Positions 1-8,978 are shown, numbered from the stretch's first letter. The stretch is 53,491 nucleotides of DNA from Paracoccaceae bacterium (GCA_017854585.1 JAFMHK010000024.1:1-53491); one strand, 5' to 3'. Translations and numbers: made by a program. Notes: a model not told the origin generated them from the letters alone.

Positions 1-637
1 TGACGGCGGGCCGACATCCCGCGCGTGAGACGCGCCGACCAGAGGTCCGCTATGCTGACGAAGCCGCACTTGGCTGCTGGCGCCCCATTGACCGCTTTCT
101 TCGGGCTGCAAGTGCAGCGTAAAGTGCGTCAGGCGGAGAGCCGACTTCCGTTGCGCGGGGTGCTAACTCCCGCTCTGAGGCAATGGGACCGTAAGGCTAC
201 GCTAATCAAACGATCGCGATTGATGAATGGCCGCTAACGAGCGAACAAATCTCCAAAACTGTTCAAATCCACGGCATCGGAGGCAACATTAGACTGCATC
301 TGCTCTTCTTACTTTGATGAGGCAATCGTTGGGCCAAACTGCGCAACCCACCCTCTGAGGCCAGTTGTCATACATTCGATGTCAGGACGCCAAGCACATA
401 GTTGTTTGGATAGCAGGCAACCGGGGAGGTCGTCGGAGGGGCAGCGGCACGTTAAGTTACATGGGATTGCGGAGTCCTAGGAGACCCAAGTGTTGTCGTT
501 GCCCGATACCGGGGCGAATTCCACAATTAGATGAAATTTCATAGCGGTTTCTGTGCCGCGAGCGGGGAGGAATTCCGATTGCTTTCAAAGCGAAAGTCAT
601 TATGTTGATGCATCAAAAAAATGTTTGGAGTGACTGA
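1..637. other. Non-coding left flank with short degenerate motifs
   Basis: I see no convincing gene here. Short open frames exist but lack ribosome sites and recognisable protein character. Two short motifs recur near the other end of the window: ATTGACCGCTTTC at 87-99 (again at 52488-52500) and GAATGGCCGCT near 225-235 (again at about 52440-52450). These look like pieces of a degenerate dispersed element rather than coding sequence. The last 100 bases become AT-richer and lead into the gene starting at 638. Confidence 0.5.
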
Positions 638-991
638 ATGCGAACCACAGTAGCGACCATCGCGAGCCTTGCCCTCATGTGCAGTGTTGGTAGTTTTTCA
701 GCATCGGCACAGGTGCAGCTAGGCTGCGCCACTGGAAAAAATTCACCGACGCAAGGCTCGGGCCAGCAACGAACTATGAATTTCACGAACTACACTCCCA
801 ATCTCTACCATGTCTATTGGGTGGATACTAATGCGGCCAGCCAATATATAGGCAACGTCCCGGAAAATGGCGGGCAGTTAAACCTCCAAGCCGCTCCCGG
901 AACCACGTTCGAAATTGCGAATTTCGAAGGCGCTTGCGTGATGGTCTTTCGTTTGACCGCGGACCAGGATCACATGGGCATCTACGAATAA
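638..991 (+). CDS. Small secreted protein resembling a VHL beta domain
   Basis: 117-residue protein with a clear signal peptide (residues 1-24, cleavage expected after SASA). GGAG at about 627-630 lies seven to eight bases before the ATG and supports this start. Two cysteines (C30, C100) could form a periplasmic disulphide. Residues 47-105 follow the pattern of the von Hippel-Lindau beta domain: MNFTNYTP, then VYWVD, a tyrosine strand, a Gly-rich turn with Q, PGTTF, and GACVMVF. In animals that domain binds hydroxyproline peptides; bacterial relatives exist but their role is unclear. The domain call is from pattern memory only. The gene stands alone, with no operon partner. Confidence 0.75.
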   Translation: MRTTVATIASLALMCSVGSFSASAQVQLGCATGKNSPTQGSGQQRTMNFTNYTPNLYHVYWVDTNAASQYIGNVPENGGQLNLQAAPGTTFEIANFEGACVMVFRLTADQDHMGIYE

Positions 992-2269
992 AACCTGCCG
1001 CCAGTCCCGACTGAAGTGTTTTAAGTATGCGAGGGCGCGGACCAGAGCACGAGATATGGAATGGACCTCCGGCAACGATGATGCGGCACGAAGTTTCGCA
1101 TTGGGGTTTCTGGCGGCCCTCGTGTCTCTAGACGGCTTACCTGCCTGCGACAGCACATCTCCATGTCCTGTTCACTTCGCTAGCGCCTCATGGCGCTGCG
1201 GGTTGGCAACGAGGGTCGCTTTCCGGCGTTCGCCTTAGGGATTGACCCAGTTCGCACTATCTGAGTGTGGAAGCGCCACAAGCAGCTGTCGCGGTATCGG
1301 GTTCGCACGATGCAAGAGAACATAATCAAGACACGGGCCGGAACAAAAAAGCACGATCCATCGCTGCCCACTAAATGATGCGCTTTCCGTGGACCTAGGC
1401 ACGGCCAACTTTCGAGCAACACGAAGCAATCGACGCGTTGGGCTCGAAGCGGTCATGCGGCAGCGCGGCGAGGACACTTCGGTTCGGGCTCGCCAAGCTT
1501 CGCTCACTCCGAATGCAGCGGTCGCGTGGGACTCGGTTTCTCTTGCGTATTGACCCGATCGCACAGGTTGGGCGTTTTTGATGCGGTTTGAGCCGCACCT
1601 TTCCTCAGGCTGGCGTGCGGTCCCGCGCGGGCGATCATGCCAACCGTCATCCCGCCAAGACTTGCCCTCGCGGATTACCCCGGATCACGGCCCTGCACAC
1701 GCTTGGTCTGCCGTGCAGGGCAGCAGGTTGATCTCAGCCAATCGGGCCGGTCACGCCCGCGTCTACCGGGATGATCGGGACATCGTTTGCGCCTGCTATC
1801 CCTACTGGCAACGCGAACCGCACCGTTTCGACAGCATCCCCGGGGGATACCGGGTCGCGTGTTCCTGAGGTGATCCCACGTCGTGACGTTCCGGCGCTCT
1901 ATCACGCGGTGCCTGCTTGCCCTGACCCCGATGCGCTTGATGATCTTGCGGTCTGGTCGGGTTTCATTGGCCCGCAAGACAGCCGCCATCTTGGCAAAAC
2001 GGACAGTCGTCTTGGCTTGGGTTCCCGTCGCTTCGAATAGCCCCCTCGGGCAGGTGCCTATCCGAATTTCGGTCTGCACCGCACCCCGCACATTTTCCAT
2101 CGCCGCCTTCAAGGCAAACTTTGATCAACCGATGTCATGTTGTCCGTCAGGGTCTTCCCAAAAACTGGTTGAGCCTCGCGCAGAGTCCGGCCAATATTCG
2201 CCGACAAGTGGGCTGATCGATGATGCAGTGCCAAGGCCCGCTGATGGAAAACTTGCAAAGGAAGCCCCT
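992..2269. other. 1.3 kb with no supportable gene
   Basis: Open frames of 60-145 codons occur on both strands, for instance a minus-strand frame at 1675-2112, but they overlap one another, lack ribosome sites and have Arg/Pro/Ser-rich compositions typical of shadow frames in GC-rich DNA. The stretch may hold decayed coding sequence I could not assign. The last 20 bases supply the ribosome site for the gene at 2270. Confidence 0.5.
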
Positions 2270-2665
2270 ATGAAACTATCACTGATCGCGCTTTGTCTGG
2301 CTGTTGCCCCAACCCTCGCCAGCGCCGATGAATCCTGGAATTCCAGTCAATATGGAACCATCGTCTATGAAGCCGATATCGGCAATTACGCAGTCTTTTC
2401 CATGGGAGGTGGTGATGTGCGCTTATACCTTGAGGGTTTGGCCGGGCGGTATGAAAACGCAGGAACCTACAACGGGTATTGGGTGTCGAACCTCGCGGGC
2501 GCCTGCGACTATTCAATCACCGGTGCGGACGGACGGTCTTCAAACAACTGGGGCAACCTGCAACTCACATTTGACAGCAACGCCCCGGCACGAAGCTACA
2601 CAGTCAGTCTGAGCATCTGCAACAATGCTTTCACTGAGCAATTCTACGCCACCCCACAATATTAG
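2270..2665 (+). CDS. Small secreted protein, paralogue of the one at 51809-52204
   Basis: 131-residue protein with a signal peptide (cleavage after LASA, about residue 19). The start is set by AAGGAAG at 2258-2264 and by the matching N-terminus of the paralogue; the open frame runs further upstream but that part does not look like protein. The mature part is rich in Tyr, Gly, Asn and Ser with conserved stretches SSNNWGN, QLTFD and GTYNGYW and two cysteines (C79, C117), suggesting a small disulphide-bonded beta domain in the periplasm or outside the cell. The protein at 51809-52204 has the same length, the same cysteine placement and many identical residues. I recognise no named family; function unknown. 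Confidence 0.85.
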   Translation: MKLSLIALCLAVAPTLASADESWNSSQYGTIVYEADIGNYAVFSMGGGDVRLYLEGLAGRYENAGTYNGYWVSNLAGACDYSITGADGRSSNNWGNLQLTFDSNAPARSYTVSLSICNNAFTEQFYATPQY

Positions 2666-3087
2666 TGGCCTGATGAAACACCGAATATTCATGTGACCTG
2701 AGGCGTAGCGGCCCCGCTGACGTTGAGCGTCAACAGGGCCGCCTCGCTCGCGCCATCAGCGTCCAGCTGGCCGAGGTCGCCGTGACTGGCCCGATGGTGC
2801 GTGCCATCATTGCCGCGATCCGACGTTTGCGCGCGCCACCGTCATGTGCGTGACCGCAATCCAGACCCTCACGCAACGACGGCGGCCGGGCAGGAGTGGT
2901 GATGGTTCTTAGCCCGACCCGTGCACATTCGGGCGTCTTGGCAGCAGTCGACCGCCCCCCCTTCCTGCCCAGTCCAAAAATTGGACTCGCCGATTCTGTT
3001 CCGTAACTTGAGACAAACCGCGCTTTCCCGGCAGCGTGATCGTACGAGCAGCCCAAGTCATGCGGTGCACCGAAAAGGACGGATATC
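2666..3087. other. Decayed mobile-element region
   Basis: No intact gene. It includes the IS1380-type transposase C-terminal remnant described separately. The rest, including the stretch up to the DUF1330 fragment at 3088, shows no recognisable protein. A minus-strand open frame over 2730-3212 reads as a shadow. Confidence 0.45.
2725..2853 (+). pseudogene. IS1380-family transposase remnant (C-terminus only)
   Basis: In the frame through 2761 the DNA reads VQLAEVAVTGPMVRAIIAAI, then RRLRAPPSCA and a stop. This fits the C-terminal end of IS1380-type transposases as I remember it (a QLAEVAV segment, a hydrophobic helix, then a LRAPP tail). No upstream transposase sequence remains, so this is a dead fragment. 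A second, shorter copy of the same tail lies at 3196-3246. The left boundary is approximate. Confidence 0.55.
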
Positions 3088-3246
3088 ATGAACGTCCATC
3101 TGATTGCCGAGATCAAGATCACTGACGACGGCTGGGTTGCCGAGTCTGCGACCGAGGTCCACAAACTGGTGGAAAAGACGGGCGGCAGATACCGGCGCAT
3201 ACTGACGGCCATCCAGCGGCTGCGTGCGCCACCGGCTTTAACATGA
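3088..3246 (+). pseudogene. DUF1330 N-terminal half fused to an IS1380-type tail
   Basis: A 52-codon frame starting MNVHLIAEIKITDD. Residues 1-35 match the start of DUF1330 proteins as I know them (beta strand with IAEI, an aromatic, then a VHKLVEKTGGRY helix and strand), which are normally about 95 residues long. From residue 36 on the sequence changes to RRILTAIQRLRAPPALT, which resembles the IS1380 transposase tail also seen near 2804-2850. The simplest reading is that an insertion or deletion joined a DUF1330 gene to a transposase end and the rest of both was lost. Unlikely to give a functional protein. Confidence 0.5.
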
Positions 3247-3520
3247 CGGTATTATCAGCCAAAACCGAACGAACGCGGCTTCACAGATCTGACCAAATGG
3301 GTGTCGACCAGACCCAACGCCGGGCCAAACCGGCCTTCAAGACCAGAAATCGCGCTCAGATCGCGTATCAGATGCCCGAACCATGGCAAACCGTGCCCAA
3401 GAGGCTTGATCCGTGCGCAACGCAGCGACAAGATGGAGGAGAAGGCATTGCACTTGGGAATGTCGGTTAGAGCGAAAGAAAACTCAAGCTGAAGTCTACT
3501 TGGCGAAAGGAACCCGAAAC
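3247..3520. other. Short non-coding spacer, possible transposon debris
   Basis: No gene is supported. A plus-strand frame ending near 3492 reads MEEKALHLGMSVRAKENSS, which could be decayed transposase sequence, but I cannot assign it to a family. The last 20 bases contain GCGAAAGG, the likely ribosome site of the next gene. Confidence 0.35.
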
Positions 3521-3820
3521 ATGCGACACATTCTGGCAGCGATCTTGCTTGTGACAAGCGTCGCACCCTCCTGGAGCCAATCCGATACCACTGTCGAATG
3601 GGCATACGGCTATTGCAGGTATCATGAAACTGGCGGCTTTATGGGAAGCGGCCGCGTATTTTTTGAAACACACGTGGCCAACACCCTGTCATCGTATATT
3701 GACCAAGGCATACGCTTTTGGACCTTCTACGCGCCCGAACGTGGACATTCAGGCTATTGGGATTGTCCGGTAAGATTGGATGTCACGAGCAATCCTGAGT
3801 CGCCGGGCGTCGTTTGGTGA
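3521..3820 (+). CDS. Small secreted protein of unknown function
   Basis: 99-residue protein with a signal peptide (residues 1-19, ending SWS before Q). The ATG at 3521 follows GAAAGG with normal spacing; the open frame extends upstream without protein character. The mature part has two cysteines (C32, C82) and many aromatic residues. It ends abruptly in PESPGVVW, so it may be truncated by the rearrangements just upstream. No family recognised. It is one of three small secreted proteins in the left flank. Confidence 0.6.
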   Translation: MRHILAAILLVTSVAPSWSQSDTTVEWAYGYCRYHETGGFMGSGRVFFETHVANTLSSYIDQGIRFWTFYAPERGHSGYWDCPVRLDVTSNPESPGVVW

Positions 3821-4256
3821 AAATCCAGGTTTTCAGGTAAACAGCGCCCCCTGTCTGGGACAAGCCAGGCGCGAATGCCGCCCCTGACAATCAGACCGTT
3901 CGCACCGATCCGCCACGTGCGACCAACTCTGAAATCTCGATGACGTCCACGTACGGCCGCCCGATGCATTCTGACGATGTCCGCTCTCAAATCGGCCACG
4001 TTTCCGGCGGTGCGCCTGTCTTCAAAAGCGTGCCCACGACACCACGATCAAGATGGATACCCCGTGGCGACAGGTCTGCGCCAGCACCACATGCGCGGCC
4101 GCCACCCTCCGACTTCGGGGCCACCCCCCGTTGATCGACCTGAATTGACCATCGTCAATCCCGGCATTGGCCAGATCCATAAACATCGCTTCCGACGTGG
4201 CGCGTTGCGTCTGTCTCGCGAGTCGGAAGGGCAAGCTGCCCAGATGGAGAGTGTCG
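3821..4256. other. Intergenic region before the polysaccharide locus
   Basis: No convincing gene. Overlapping short frames on both strands lack ribosome sites. The region should contain the promoter of the plus-strand polysaccharide genes, but I could not identify one clearly. GGAG at about 4247-4250 is the ribosome site for the next gene. Confidence 0.4.
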
Positions 4257-5225
4257 ATGGAAAGCAAGACAGTGATGATCGCCGGCGGGGCCGGTTTTCT
4301 TGGGTCCCACCTTTGCAAGTATTACACCGATCGCGGCGTGCGCGTGATCTGCGTCGACAATCTGTCGACCGGGCGCCTGAAAAACGTGACCGCCCTGATG
4401 GACAGCGGTGCGTTCCGGTTTTGCCAACACGACGTCACCCGGATGTTTGACCCCGGTGAACCCGTTGGTTTTATTTACAACATGGCCTCTCCGGCATCGC
4501 CCCCACGGTATCAAAAAGATCCGATAGCCACATTCGAGACGAACGTGATCGGATCGGAAAACCTACTCAAGCTGGCCGAATCCCTTGGGGCGCGCATCCT
4601 GCAATCCTCGACCTCGGAGGTATATGGCGACCCCGACATCAGCCCGCAGGCCGAGAGCTATACCGGCAACGTTCAGACAATGGGGCCGCGCGCCTGCTAC
4701 GATGAGGGCAAGCGCGCCGCCGAAACCCTGTTCTATGAATTTCACCACCTCAGAGGCGTCGATACCCGCGTGGCGCGCATCTTCAACACCTATGGCCCGA
4801 ACATGGACCCCGATGACGGGCGCGTGGTGTCGAACTTCATCACGCAGGCGCTTCGGGGCGAACCGCTGACAGTCTATGGTCGGGGTCAACAGACGCGATC
4901 CTTCTGTTATGTCGACGACATGGTTGCGGCCCTTGTTTCGCTGATGCATGCCGAGGGGGACCTTTCAATGCCCGTCAACCTTGGCAACCCCGAAGAATTC
5001 ACGGTCCTCGAACTGGCACACAAGGTTCTGGAGGAAACCAGAAGCACGTCATCCCTGTCGTTTCAGGACCTGCCCAAGCATGACCCGACACAACGCCGGC
5101 CCGAAATTTCGCGGGCGCGCACCGTCTTGGGATGGGTGCCGCACGTTCCCTTGCGCGAAGGACTGCAAAGAACGATCCCGTATTTCGCCGCCGAGTTGAC
5201 GCGCAACGCCGCCGCCGCCGAGTAG
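4257..5225 (+). CDS. UDP-glucuronate decarboxylase-like NAD-dependent epimerase/dehydratase
   Basis: 322-residue extended short-chain dehydrogenase. Residues 10-18 (GGAGFLGSH) are the Rossmann NAD-binding glycine motif. The catalytic S/T (SSTSEVYG, 117-124) and YxxxK (Y148, K152) are present. The MASPASPPRYQKDP segment (76-89) and the overall length match UDP-xylose synthase, which decarboxylates UDP-glucuronate to UDP-xylose in the cytoplasm. I chose the ATG at 4257 because it follows GGAG and begins directly at the Rossmann strand; the frame extends upstream to 4167. Seven bases separate it from the next epimerase gene, so the two likely form an operon supplying nucleotide sugars to the synthase downstream. 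A dTDP-glucose dehydratase-like role is less likely. Confidence 0.85.
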   Translation: MESKTVMIAGGAGFLGSHLCKYYTDRGVRVICVDNLSTGRLKNVTALMDSGAFRFCQHDVTRMFDPGEPVGFIYNMASPASPPRYQKDPIATFETNVIGSENLLKLAESLGARILQSSTSEVYGDPDISPQAESYTGNVQTMGPRACYDEGKRAAETLFYEFHHLRGVDTRVARIFNTYGPNMDPDDGRVVSNFITQALRGEPLTVYGRGQQTRSFCYVDDMVAALVSLMHAEGDLSMPVNLGNPEEFTVLELAHKVLEETRSTSSLSFQDLPKHDPTQRRPEISRARTVLGWVPHVPLREGLQRTIPYFAAELTRNAAAAE

Positions 5226-5232
5226 CAAGGCA

Positions 5233-6231
5233 ATGCCGTCACGCGCCATCATCGTCACCGGAGGTGCCGGTTTCATCGGCAGCCATTTCTGCAAGCTGCT
5301 TGCGGAACGCGGCGACCTGCCGGTCACTGTGGACAACCTCAGCACCGGGCACGCGGACGCGGTCAAATGGGGACCGTTGGAGCGGGTCGATGTGCGGGAT
5401 ACGGGGGCGCTGACGGCGGTTTTGCAACGCTACGACGCCAATGTGGTGATGCATTTTGCAGCCTCCGCCGTGGTGGCCGATTCCGTGCGCGCGCCCGACA
5501 GCTACTATGACAACAATGTCGGCGGCTTGATCGGCCTGCTGGCCGCGATGAAGGCCGCAGGCGCAGACAGCTTGGTCCATTCGTCAACTTGCGCGACCTA
5601 CGGCATACCCGAAACGGCACTGATCCACGAAAGCTGCCCGCAAGCGCCGATCAACCCCTATGGGCGATCCAAGCTGTTTTGCGAGGCGATGATCCGTGAT
5701 CAGGCCGACGCGTACGGCCTGCGATATGCCATGCTCCGGTATTTCAACGCCGCAGGGGCAGATCCCGGTGGCGACCTGTCCGAACGCCACGATCCGGAAA
5801 CGCGCCTGATCCCGCTGGCGCTGATGGCCGCCTCGGGGATGGGGCCGCCCCTGCGCCTGTTCGGCACGGATTATCCCACGCCTGATGGAACCTGCGTTCG
5901 CGATTACATTCATGTCACCGACTTGGCCGAGGCGCATCATGCCGTGCTCAGCCATCTTGACCGGGGCGGCGAAAACCTTGTGCTGAACCTTGGGACGGGA
6001 CAGGGCATTTCGGTGCGTCAGGTCTGCGATGCCGTCGGGCGCGTCACCGGCACGCCCGTGCCAATCGAACAACACCCGCGCCGTCCGGGCGACCCCGCAA
6101 CTCTTGTGGCCGATGCATCCGAAGCGGAACGGCGTCTCGGTTTCACCCCTCGCCGCTCGCAGATTGAAACCATCATCCGCGATGCCGCACCCCATTTCGG
6201 GTTCCGGAGGCATCATGGCCCACGTGCCTGA
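5233..6231 (+). CDS. galE: UDP-glucose 4-epimerase (GalE family)
   Basis: 332-residue short-chain dehydrogenase of GalE type. It shows GGAGFIGSH (10-18) for NAD binding, SSTCATYG (117-124) with the catalytic Ser/Thr, and NPYGRSK with Y143 and K147. GalE interconverts UDP-glucose and UDP-galactose in the cytoplasm. It lies between a decarboxylase-like epimerase and a GT2 synthase, and its end overlaps the synthase start by 17 bases. This suggests a dedicated role in precursor supply for an exopolysaccharide rather than general galactose metabolism. Specificity for N-acetylated sugars cannot be excluded from sequence. Confidence 0.88.
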   Translation: MPSRAIIVTGGAGFIGSHFCKLLAERGDLPVTVDNLSTGHADAVKWGPLERVDVRDTGALTAVLQRYDANVVMHFAASAVVADSVRAPDSYYDNNVGGLIGLLAAMKAAGADSLVHSSTCATYGIPETALIHESCPQAPINPYGRSKLFCEAMIRDQADAYGLRYAMLRYFNAAGADPGGDLSERHDPETRLIPLALMAASGMGPPLRLFGTDYPTPDGTCVRDYIHVTDLAEAHHAVLSHLDRGGENLVLNLGTGQGISVRQVCDAVGRVTGTPVPIEQHPRRPGDPATLVADASEAERRLGFTPRRSQIETIIRDAAPHFGFRRHHGPRA

Positions 6232-8083
6232 AGGCACCCCCTGCCCCCCCTCGACCCCGTCCCGATCGGATGCGCCACAGCGCTACACAAGGCAACTTCT
6301 GACAGGTTGGAGACGGGCCAAGTATGATGCGCTGGTGCTGCTCTGGATGCTCGCCACCGCTTGGTTCTGGACGTGGTGGCTGGACCCGGCGCACATCCTT
6401 CCCGGCGCACGCTACTGGATCGCGACGCTTGCGTTTTTCTGGCTCTTCTTCATGCAGGCCTATTTCGTGCTGGTGTTTCGCCGCGCGGTGGTTCCGGCTG
6501 CGGCGCCGCCCTCTCCCACGACGACACGCGTTGCAATGATTGTCACCAAGACCCCGTCCGAGCCGTTCAGCCTTGTCCGGCGCACGCTCGAAGCCATGCT
6601 GGCGCAGACATATCCGCACGACACATGGCTGGCTGACGAGGATCCGCAACCCGAAACCATCGCGTGGTGCAAAGCCCACGGGGTCATGATCTCCACCCGA
6701 AAGGACCGCCCCGATTATCACCGCAGCGAATGGCCCCGCCGGACCCGCTGCAAGGAAGGAAACCTCGCCTTCTTCTACGACCACTACGGCTATGACCGTT
6801 ATGACTTTGTCGCACAGATGGACGCAGACCATGTTCCCGAACCAACCTATCTGGAACAGGTGATGCGCGGTTTTGCCGATCCACGGGTCGGCTATGTAAG
6901 CGCGCCTTCGATCTGCGGACGCAATGCACCCCAAAGCTGGTCCACACGGACGCGCATGGACACCGAGGCTTCGTTTCAAGGGATCTTCCAAGCCGGTTAC
7001 GCCGACGTTCTGGCGCCGATGTGCATCGGCTCGCATTACGCGGTGCGCACCCGGGCCCTGCGCGAAGTGGGTGGGCTTGGCCCCGAACTGGCCGAAGATC
7101 ATTCCACCACCATGCTGATGAACTCCGCCGGGTGGCGCGGTGTGCACGCGCTTGACGCAATTGCGCTTGGCGATGGTCCGGCCCAGATCGCAGATCTGTG
7201 CACGCAGGAATTCCAGTGGTCGCGAAGCCTGCTGACGATCTTGCTGCGATATACCCCGCGCTACATCAAGACCATGCCGCGCCGTCTGAAATTTCAGTTC
7301 GTCTTCTGCCAGCTTTGGTATCCGCTTTTTGCCCTGTTCATGCTGGTGATGTATCTGATCCCGATTGCCGCGGTGATCTTCGACATGCGCTATGCCGACG
7401 TGACCTACCCGGCCTTCGTGCTGCATGCGGTCTGGCCGGCGGTTGTGGTGACAGCCATGGCCTATGCCATCCGCGCCGATGGTTATTTCCGGCCACGCAA
7501 TGCCAAGGTGCTGGGATGGGAAAAAGCACTGTTTCTGGCGCTGCAATGGCCTTGGGTGCTCTGGGGCTGCGTGATGGCCGTGCGCGACCGGATCAGCGGC
7601 GATTTCGTTGATTTCCGCATCACGCCCAAGGGCGAGGCCGCACAGGCTTCGCTGCCGCTCAAGGTCGTTCTTGTCTATGCCGCTTTGGCGCTTGGGTGCA
7701 TCTTGCCCGTGCTGCTGGTCGATGGCGTCGACGAGGCGATGGGCTTCTACTTTCTGACGCTGCTCAATGGGTCGATCTATGTTCTGATCACATTGATAAT
7801 CGTCATTCGGCACGTGCGCGATAATGGTATTGCGTTGTCCCATGCCATTGTCGTCTCACCATTGCAGATTGTTGCCGTTCCGGTTCTGGCCGGGCTTCTC
7901 CTCTGGGCGCTCATCTTTCGCGGCCCCGAAAGCATCCTCGCGCTCAGTGTCGGCATGGTCGACGCTGACCTCGTATCCTACGAATACGTGGTGTCCGGTG
8001 CTGGCATGGGCGGGTCCGACAACGTCAAATTCCGCTGGGATCCGCAGTTCTGGCACAATCTCTTTGAAATCTGGCAGGAGTAA
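6215..8083 (+). CDS. Membrane GT2 polysaccharide synthase (cellulose synthase-like)
   Basis: 622-residue processive-type glycosyltransferase. Two membrane helices (about 38-56 and 66-88) precede a cytoplasmic GT-A domain, and at least five more helices follow between about 345 and 590. The DxD motif is MDAD (D203, D205), the acceptor-site acidic pair is E294-D295, and the usual QxxRW motif appears as QEFQW (331-335), with Gln in place of Arg. This architecture is that of bacterial synthases for cellulose, curdlan or mixed-linkage glucan, which polymerise a UDP-sugar and extrude the chain. The start at 6215 follows GGAGG and overlaps galE. The product polymer is unknown; no PilZ domain is visible. 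Confidence 0.88.
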   Translation: MAHVPEGTPCPPSTPSRSDAPQRYTRQLLTGWRRAKYDALVLLWMLATAWFWTWWLDPAHILPGARYWIATLAFFWLFFMQAYFVLVFRRAVVPAAAPPSPTTTRVAMIVTKTPSEPFSLVRRTLEAMLAQTYPHDTWLADEDPQPETIAWCKAHGVMISTRKDRPDYHRSEWPRRTRCKEGNLAFFYDHYGYDRYDFVAQMDADHVPEPTYLEQVMRGFADPRVGYVSAPSICGRNAPQSWSTRTRMDTEASFQGIFQAGYADVLAPMCIGSHYAVRTRALREVGGLGPELAEDHSTTMLMNSAGWRGVHALDAIALGDGPAQIADLCTQEFQWSRSLLTILLRYTPRYIKTMPRRLKFQFVFCQLWYPLFALFMLVMYLIPIAAVIFDMRYADVTYPAFVLHAVWPAVVVTAMAYAIRADGYFRPRNAKVLGWEKALFLALQWPWVLWGCVMAVRDRISGDFVDFRITPKGEAAQASLPLKVVLVYAALALGCILPVLLVDGVDEAMGFYFLTLLNGSIYVLITLIIVIRHVRDNGIALSHAIVVSPLQIVAVPVLAGLLLWALIFRGPESILALSVGMVDADLVSYEYVVSGAGMGGSDNVKFRWDPQFWHNLFEIWQE

Positions 8084-8087
8084 TCAC

Positions 8088-8978
8088 ATGACCCTCACGT
8101 CGCGATCGAACCTGTTTGCCCCAGCACTTGCTGGCGCACTGCTCTTGACGACTTCGGCCTTTGCCGCGCCCCCCGGCACGTTGCCCTTCGGCGTCTATGA
8201 CCCCTACGGCGCCTTCAGTGATGATACCGACGTCGCGATCGAGCACTTGTTCCTGCCTTGGCAGGACGTGTTCCTGCCCTCGCTGGTCGAAGCCGATGCC
8301 TATGCATCACAACGCGGGCGGTCCATATTGGTCACGATCGAGCCATGGACCTGGACGCGGGATGAGCGCAACCGTCCCGAGGTGCTGATCGCCGGCATCG
8401 CCGATGGCGTCTTTGACACCAACATGGCGACGATCTGCAACATTCTGGGCGGCTTCCAAAGCGCCGTGACCGTTCGCTGGGCGCATGAGATGGAAGATCT
8501 GTCGGGCCAGTTCATCTGGGCTGGCTGGACCCCTGACACCTATATCGCGGCGTTCCGGCGTATGGTCGATGTCTGCCGCGCAGAGGCCACCGACATCGAT
8601 TTCATGTGGTCGCCCTTGGGTCTGGATGGCTTCGATGTCTACTATCCCGGCGACGAATATGTCGATGTGGTGGGCCTGTCGGTGTTCGGCCTGCAGCCTT
8701 GGGAACAAGACGTTCTGGGCCAAGAGCGGAGCTTTCGTGACATTCTGGTTCCGCGCTACGAGCAGGCGTTGCAGTTCGGCAAGCCGATCGTGGTGGCGGA
8801 ACTGGGCTTTGTCGGCGACGCCGATTATGTGCAGCGCTGGCTCGAGGATGTCCGCCAAGACGTGGACGACCTGACGGAGCTGGTTGCGGTGGTCTATTTC
8901 AACCAAAGCGAGGTTTATCCTTGGCCGGACGGCTATGGCCTTCCGGACTGGCGGTTCGGGTACAACGTCCTTGAATGA
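8088..8978 (+). CDS. Secreted GH26-like glycoside hydrolase
   Basis: 296-residue protein with a signal peptide (cleavage after AFA, about residue 26). It resembles beta-mannanase-type GH26 enzymes: WAHEM at 131-135 with E134 as likely acid/base, TPDTYIAAFRRM after it, and KPIVVAELG with E238 as likely nucleophile. GH26 enzymes cut beta-1,4-mannan or beta-1,3/1,4-glucans. The gene starts five bases after the synthase stop, and its ribosome site (CAGGAG) overlaps the end of that gene, so the two are probably co-translated. It may trim or release the polymer in the periplasm. The exact family assignment is inferred from motif spacing. Confidence 0.8.
   Translation: MTLTSRSNLFAPALAGALLLTTSAFAAPPGTLPFGVYDPYGAFSDDTDVAIEHLFLPWQDVFLPSLVEADAYASQRGRSILVTIEPWTWTRDERNRPEVLIAGIADGVFDTNMATICNILGGFQSAVTVRWAHEMEDLSGQFIWAGWTPDTYIAAFRRMVDVCRAEATDIDFMWSPLGLDGFDVYYPGDEYVDVVGLSVFGLQPWEQDVLGQERSFRDILVPRYEQALQFGKPIVVAELGFVGDADYVQRWLEDVRQDVDDLTELVAVVYFNQSEVYPWPDGYGLPDWRFGYNVLE

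Noticed and set aside
1675..2112. Minus-strand frame of 145 codons in the left flank
   Set aside because: Arg-rich, overlaps other frames on both strands, and shows no motif; could be decayed sequence but not a gene I can support.
6173..7843. Long minus-strand open frame (about 556 codons) opposite galE and the GT2 gene
   Set aside because: His/Gln/Arg-rich translation with no domain, no ribosome site, and complete overlap with clear genes; it is a GC-rich shadow.
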